Shown here: in pieces, positions 59,234-64,000 of the stretch
How positions within the stretch are numbered: position 1 is the first letter of the stretch
Layout of the letters: each line of letters starts with the position of its first letter
Origin: Alnus glutinosa
Taxonomy: Eukaryota > Streptophyta > Magnoliopsida > Fagales > Betulaceae
Length of the DNA: 64,000 nucleotides
Assembly (NCBI RefSeq): GCF_958979055.1
Contig: NC_084891.1
Span: 24,637,501 to 24,701,500 of the forward strand
Direction: 5' to 3'
Position numbers and translations under genes: made by a program
Notes under the pieces: generated by a model
Database searches by the model: none
What the model was told of the DNA's origin: nothing
Seen by the model: the letters and a program-made list of their open reading frames with translations, nothing else

Positions 59234-61367
59234 ATGAAGAAAGTGGCATCAATGGGTCTTCCGGCATCGACAATATTTCCGTCAACTTCGAAGTTCCGGG
59301 TACGCTCCATTTGGACCATCCCTTCTTATGGAAAACTCTGTGTGTGTGTTTGTGGGTTTTCTTATTCTTCTTTTTTTGGGGGGGGGTTGCTTCTGACCCT
59401 TTTGGAAATGGAGCTGCATCTTTCGTTCAGATGGTTGTGAGTGTGGAATGCCCAATTTTATTCGAATCCCCAATAGATTGGAATTTGAGTCTGAGCTGCG
59501 CGTTGTCACGTCTCACACATTTGCATTTCTGTTAGGTTTTAGTTGATAAGTTGCTTTATCTTTCTCCAAGTTTTAACATTTAGTTTTAACATGCATATGC
59601 AGTTCATAAATTTGGAAAATGGGGGTTTAGAATGTTCAGCTACAGAAATTTGTGGTTGATAGTGTTGGGAGCTTTTAATTAGTAGAACGTACAAATGAAT
59701 AATTTTCTTTGTAGATTGGTACATTCTACTTGCAAGTTTATATATCTATATATATATAAAAGAAGAAGAATAATAAAAAGTCAGCAGATAGAGAAATTGT
59801 AAATAGAATACACATGGAAATGCTTGGTCACAGCCTAATCGCTTTATAAGTTCAAATTGTCTTCCCTCCTTTGGCATTCTTTCTGTAATTTTCAAGAAGT
59901 TTTCGCATTTTCTGGTATAATATGTGTAGTGTAGCAAAGGATGCATAACTTGTGCAGCTTTTAGTTCCTGGATTAGTAGCAACATAATGCATCAATTTGA
60001 AGCCGAGCTTGCTTTGGTGAGCTGGTTAATACCTCGTCTTAGCATTTGTTGTTACTCTTTTGTGTTTGAGTTGCTCTTTGTTTCTTGAATATTCAGAAAC
60101 TATGGTCATCATTTATGGATCTATCATGCATGAATTGTAAAGTGACTGCATGCTTCCCTTCATCCTTCCAAATTGATGTTCAATTACAATATTATGACTT
60201 TTGGATATATTAGCCGAGTGCCAATGATTTTCCATTCTTCCCCATCTAAACTAGTAGGGTCGCAATCAAATGTCCATTCGGATTTGACTCAGAATCCACT
60301 TACATTATATTGAACGGCTTGCAACTTAATTTCTATGGTTCTCACATGTTTGCCCCCTCCCTTCTATTACCCATACAAAAATTTAAGGTGTTTTTAATGG
60401 TTTTTAAAACTGTCTTTTGGTTTTGGATTGAAAAAGTGCTTTGATATGTTATAAATGTGAGAATTGTTTTTTGGTAAGCTCCACATTTCAAAAGTGTTTT
60501 GTATTTTGAATTGTTTGTTAATGGTTTTGAGAGAAAAAAAAAAAAATTTTGAATACATAAAAGTATTTTTAAAACCGTGACCAAGCGAAGCATTTCCCCT
60601 TTGTGCAGATTAAGAATTTCCAAGGCCAACCCTTTGAACTCCGAAGGTCCTTGAGACTATGTGCACATCGCCAAACCTCCCCCACATGTTCTATGAAAGT
60701 ATCAATGGCAGAGTTCGGTGAACCAAAGAAGGTCAATATGCAGATCAGTATTTTGAGGGAAAAGTTATGGGAAGCCATCCCTGACTCAGTCAAAGAAATT
60801 CCATGGAAGAAAGCAGAGAAAATACTGATTGAGCGGTTACTTTTCCTGGGACAGAAGGCATTAAAGTGGACACTTATTATTCTATTTGTTTTTAGCTCCT
60901 TATCGGATGTCATATTTTCCATCTCAAGAAACCAAGAACTGATGATTCCGCTTGGTCTCTTTGTTGGCTGCTTGATGACTGATTTCTTGAAAGAGATATC
61001 ACGGGAACTGTTTCGCAACTCAGAGGTATATTTTTCTATGCATTCTTCATTTCTTCCTGTTTGTTTTCAATCTCTTTATCTGTATATAATCTTGAGTTAA
61101 TTTCTTCTTCTTTTGTTATTTTATATACGTTTTATCTTCATGTATATGCAACGTTGATTTCTGCAACAGGAGAAAGGTTTGAACTGGCAATTTATGGGCA
61201 TCGGTTGCTTCTTAGTGCTTATTAAGTTTCTCTCTGCAAATCTCTTGATACGAGCAAGGTTGTTTGTTTTACTTGTTGCAAACGGTGGGTTGATGCAACT
61301 TTTGTGGCTGTGGAGAAGCTTACCAGAAGAGAGAGAGAGAGATAAAAGCAACGGACAAAGATCTTAA
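59234..61367 (+). CDS. Probable plastid-targeted multi-pass membrane protein of unknown function (226 aa)
   Basis: Three phase-0 exons: 59234-59299, 60609-61025 and 61170-61367; introns 1309 and 144 nt with GT-AG ends. The first ~50 residues (MKKVASMGLPASTIFPSTSK...QPFELRRSLRLCAHRQTSPT) are rich in Ser/Thr/Arg and poor in acids, as in chloroplast transit peptides. Exon 2 then has an amphipathic region (ISILREKLWEAIPDSVKEIP) and helices at LKWTLIILFVFSSLSDVIFS and ELMIPLGLFVGCLMTDFL. Exon 3 adds FMGIGCFLVLIKFLSANLLI and RARLFVLLVANGGLMQLLWL, so about four membrane spans. AATAAA at about 61530 may be the poly(A) signal. I recognise the type as a plant-conserved, single-copy-like protein but cannot name it. 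Localisation is inferred. Confidence 0.8.
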
Positions 61368-62954
61368 TCCAAGAGCTTTATTCAGAGAACCAAGTTTTGG
61401 AATTATCTAGTGTACTATTTTTCCCTTGAGAAGTGGCTTAGACCATTTTCTCTTTATTAGTTTTGATTCTGGCCCGTGATTTGTACATGTATCGGCTGGG
61501 GTTGTACAAGAGGGACCGTGTTAAAGAACAAATAAAGTGCTCCATTTGTTAAAAAAATTTGTTTTCTGTCTTTTTGTTTTATGTCATATCAGAACATTTT
61601 TTTCAAATCAAAAACAAAAAATTTCTCTCAAAATACATTTAACAATCAGAGCAAAGAATGTTCCAGTGCACCATCTTCCCATTTCCCTAGAGATTCAACA
61701 CCATCTTCCCATAATGATGTGGATGGATTTGAGCCAGGAGAGGTAATCTGCGAACCATTTGCCTGAAATATCAGCATAAATCGGTCCTACAAAGCATAAT
61801 TGGCATATGATAATGTTGTTTCATCCAAAAGGTCTTAAGCTAGATGGAATATGATTTTTTCCTTTAAAGTTATTTTTTGGTTGATTAGATTTTACGTATC
61901 TAATACTGTTATACGTCGCTATATGATACATATATCATAATTCATAATTCGCAATGGCCCTTTTTTCTTTTTCTTTTTCCTTTTCTTTTTCATTATTCTT
62001 TTTAGATATTTTCATTTGGCACCCGTTTTGGTGCTCATGCAGTCATGCTTAAGCCGCCAATTCAGTCATCTTGGTCGAGTCTTACTGGCCTCTATGGGAT
62101 ATTTTTATAAAGAAAAGAAAAGAAAAAATAATAATTTACAAAAGGTACTACATAAATGAATAGGCTATAAAGAGAACAAGGTCACTTCAGTGTACTTTTG
62201 AAGAGGAGCTCATGACAAGAAAAACAGAGAGCCTCTCTGCCTCGTCACAATCATATATTCAAGCCCCCACCTGAACAAATCGATATAAACTGCTCTGGGT
62301 GTCACATTGTGAAGGAAATAGTGATTCCATCAATAACAAATGCACTCCTACCATGTTATATACGTCAGCAGAATGAAAGCAAATAAATGTAAATTGTTAA
62401 AGATGCCTGTATCGACCTATAAATTATCACCAAATGTCTGACATGTAATTAATAATTACACCAGTATTTTACAAATTTCACACAAAAAGCTGCGCTGATT
62501 AAAGAAATCTACAGTAACTCATAGTTTAGTGTAGCATGCATTATCCATAACACTAGCTGTTCAATTCTCTCTTTTGATTCTCTCACAATGCATACCAATT
62601 GGTTAAAGACGCAGTCACAGAATATAAGCGTTCAATCACAACTGTATAACAACTTTGCTTTCCCTCTATCATCACCCATACAGAAAATTTAGGGGATACT
62701 AATTCCTATACTAGTATTTTTCAGCCAGTCCGAGCAGTACCTTAATTTCCTGTACAAGCCTTTCCATTGCCGCCTGAAATTTGCACATTGACAGATGGAT
62801 TGTGTGCAGTAGAATGAGCTCAATTTACTTCTTGATGGTTTCTGCTATATCCAAAATTTGCACATTAACAGGGGGATTATGTACAGAAAATTGAGATAGA
62901 TCTACTTCTTGCTGGTTTCTGCTATATCCAAGTTGCTAACAGTACATGACTCGT
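61368..62954. other. Convergent intergenic region
   Basis: Lies between the 3' ends of the plastid-type gene (plus) and the CSC1-like gene (minus). It includes 3' UTRs of both. Two near copies of TCCAAAATTTGCACATTAACAG / GAAATTTGCACATTGACAG (62777 and 62850) with GTTTCTGCTATATCCAA repeats (62838 and 62918) suggest a local ~75 bp duplication. No gene. Confidence 0.5.
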
Positions 62955-63265
62955 TTAGCTGGCTTGGTTCCTTTCCTGAAAATAGAAAAGCAAAGACAGC
63001 CAACCAATTATTTCTTTGATTCCAGGAAGTGGGAGTCTCTCAAGCATCGGGTGAATCAAACCTGGCCTCAACGTTTTGGGATCCAGACTGCTGTCCCCCT
63101 CTCCTTGATGATTCAAGCACACAGATCTACATAACTCCTGAGAAATTACTTTGAACTGACAATATGCTGACTGTAATTGTCGATAAGTCTCTTCCATCCT
63201 CCCACATTGTTCATCTTTGCGATCCATCTCAATAAGAACCTGAAAAACAATACAACCATCAAGCT

Positions 63266-63301
<36 letters not shown>

Positions 63302-63551
63302 CATTTTGAATTGCTACCTCTGCAGCGTCGTTCTTAAATACTGGGAGAAATCGCTGCCTACAGTACTCATTGAATAGAAGAGTGCCAATAATCAACGGAA
63401 TGGTGAAACCTGAAGCGACTGGCGATCGTTTGATTCCAAAGACACCAAGAGCTATTATTTGTGACAACACCAACGAAAAGATTGTTGTGATGTGGACAAT
63501 AGGCCAGTACTGTCCCCCACTTTCATAATTTGACACATATACATTGAGAAT
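62955..63551 (-). CDS. CSC1-like / OSCA calcium-permeable channel, two 3' exons (partial)
   Basis: Minus-strand exon 63551-63318 begins after TTTCAG and encodes ILNVYVSNYESGGQYWPIVH through NEYCRQRFLPVFKNDAAE. The exon 63239-62955 continues VLIEMDRKDEQCGRMEETYR and ends with a stop at 62955. The YESGG-x-x-WP-x-VH and FNEYCRxRFLPxF motifs mark the last membrane helices of the plant CSC1/OSCA family (DUF221/RSN1_7TM), hyperosmolality- or stretch-gated cation channels of ~700-800 residues, so only the last ~172 are here. The remainder is beyond 64000. The 78-nt intron 63317-63240 is stop-free and in frame. A TTTTCAG just before the last seven codons leaves a small doubt about the exact C-terminus. 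Confidence 0.88.
63271..63299. repeat. (GA)n microsatellite inside CSC1-like intron
   Basis: 29 bp of GA (CT on the coding strand) within the 78-nt intron, so length change alters a minimal intron. Confidence 0.95.
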
Positions 63552-63634
63552 CTGAAAAACATATTTGAAGATTTTAAAATCCATTTTTAATGGCATGGAT
63601 ATCTGCGGGCGGGCGGGCGTGTGTGTGTGTGTGA

Positions 63635-63668
<34 letters not shown>

Positions 63669-64000
63669 ACAAATCACAACATTTCAAATAATGGGAAAGA
63701 TCAATTTCTCTAGTCAAAAAAGGAAAAAGAATAAAAAAAATATAACACATTATACTTTTGGGCTGGAGAAGAGACCTGCCTAAACTAAATGGAATACTCG
63801 CAGTCAGTCTATAACATATATAAGATCAATTATACACCGCCTACAAGAACTATAAATCCATAGCCTAACTAAGACTTTTTAATCAGATAAAAATGATTTG
63901 TCTTAGCAGGGATCTATTATGAAGAATCACCCAATAAAAGTTTCCAATCGTGTGCACATTGAATGAATCATAGGGTATATATGATCCAAAAAAAAAAAAC
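63552..64000 (-). other. Intron of the CSC1-like gene, running to the window end
   Basis: No further exon is visible. It contains a compound GGGC / (GT)n / (GA)n run at 63606-63668. The next upstream exon must lie beyond 64000. Confidence 0.6.

Overview
The window reads as nuclear DNA of a eudicot plant, probably a woody one. It is AT-rich, its genes are split by GT-AG introns, and about a third or more of it is recognisable transposon or simple repeat. The recognisable genes (purine permease, TED7-like proteins, an R2R3-MYB, a CSC1/OSCA channel) are all land-plant families. The species cannot be fixed from the sequence alone.

Layout. 1-483 is the last exon of a purine permease. 2.54-6.74 kb and 18.0-22.0 kb are two copies of a ~4 kb segmental duplication, and each carries a minus-strand gene for a proline-rich, single-pass TED7-like protein (tracheary element differentiation-related, secondary-wall type). 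Between the copies sits an 8.06 kb LTR retrotransposon (9180-17239) with matching LTRs, a 5-bp target duplication, PBS and PPT. It has no recognisable gag-pol but several internal tandem-repeat arrays. A third, more divergent TED7-like gene lies at 26.5-27.5 kb; its cytoplasmic tail has grown into a 14-unit repeat. 23.4-37.1 kb holds decayed duplicates of flanking and upstream DNA, a solo LTR whose empty site survives in a paralogous copy, and a degraded SIRE-type Copia element (about 30.0-35.3 kb) that keeps gag and an accessory ORF but has lost pol. A second solo LTR, related to the 8 kb element, is at 38.6-39.5 kb. 39.5-49.3 kb is gene-poor and rich in small elements (a tRNA-derived SINE, foldback elements).

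The right third has three ordinary genes: an R2R3-MYB of subgroup 14 type (49319-50474, three exons), a probably plastid-targeted multi-pass membrane protein (59234-61367, three exons), and the 3' end of a CSC1-like/OSCA channel (62955-63551, minus strand, running off the window). 50.5-59.1 kb between them holds long microsatellites and an LTR-like relic.

The genes are unlinked in function except the TED7-like cluster. Members of that family act at the plasma membrane with secondary-wall cellulose synthase during xylem formation. The least ordinary signals are the repeat-built tail of the third TED7-like gene, the contrasting indels in the duplicated pair, and the non-autonomous retroelement filled with tandem repeats. 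I found no wholly unknown multi-gene system.
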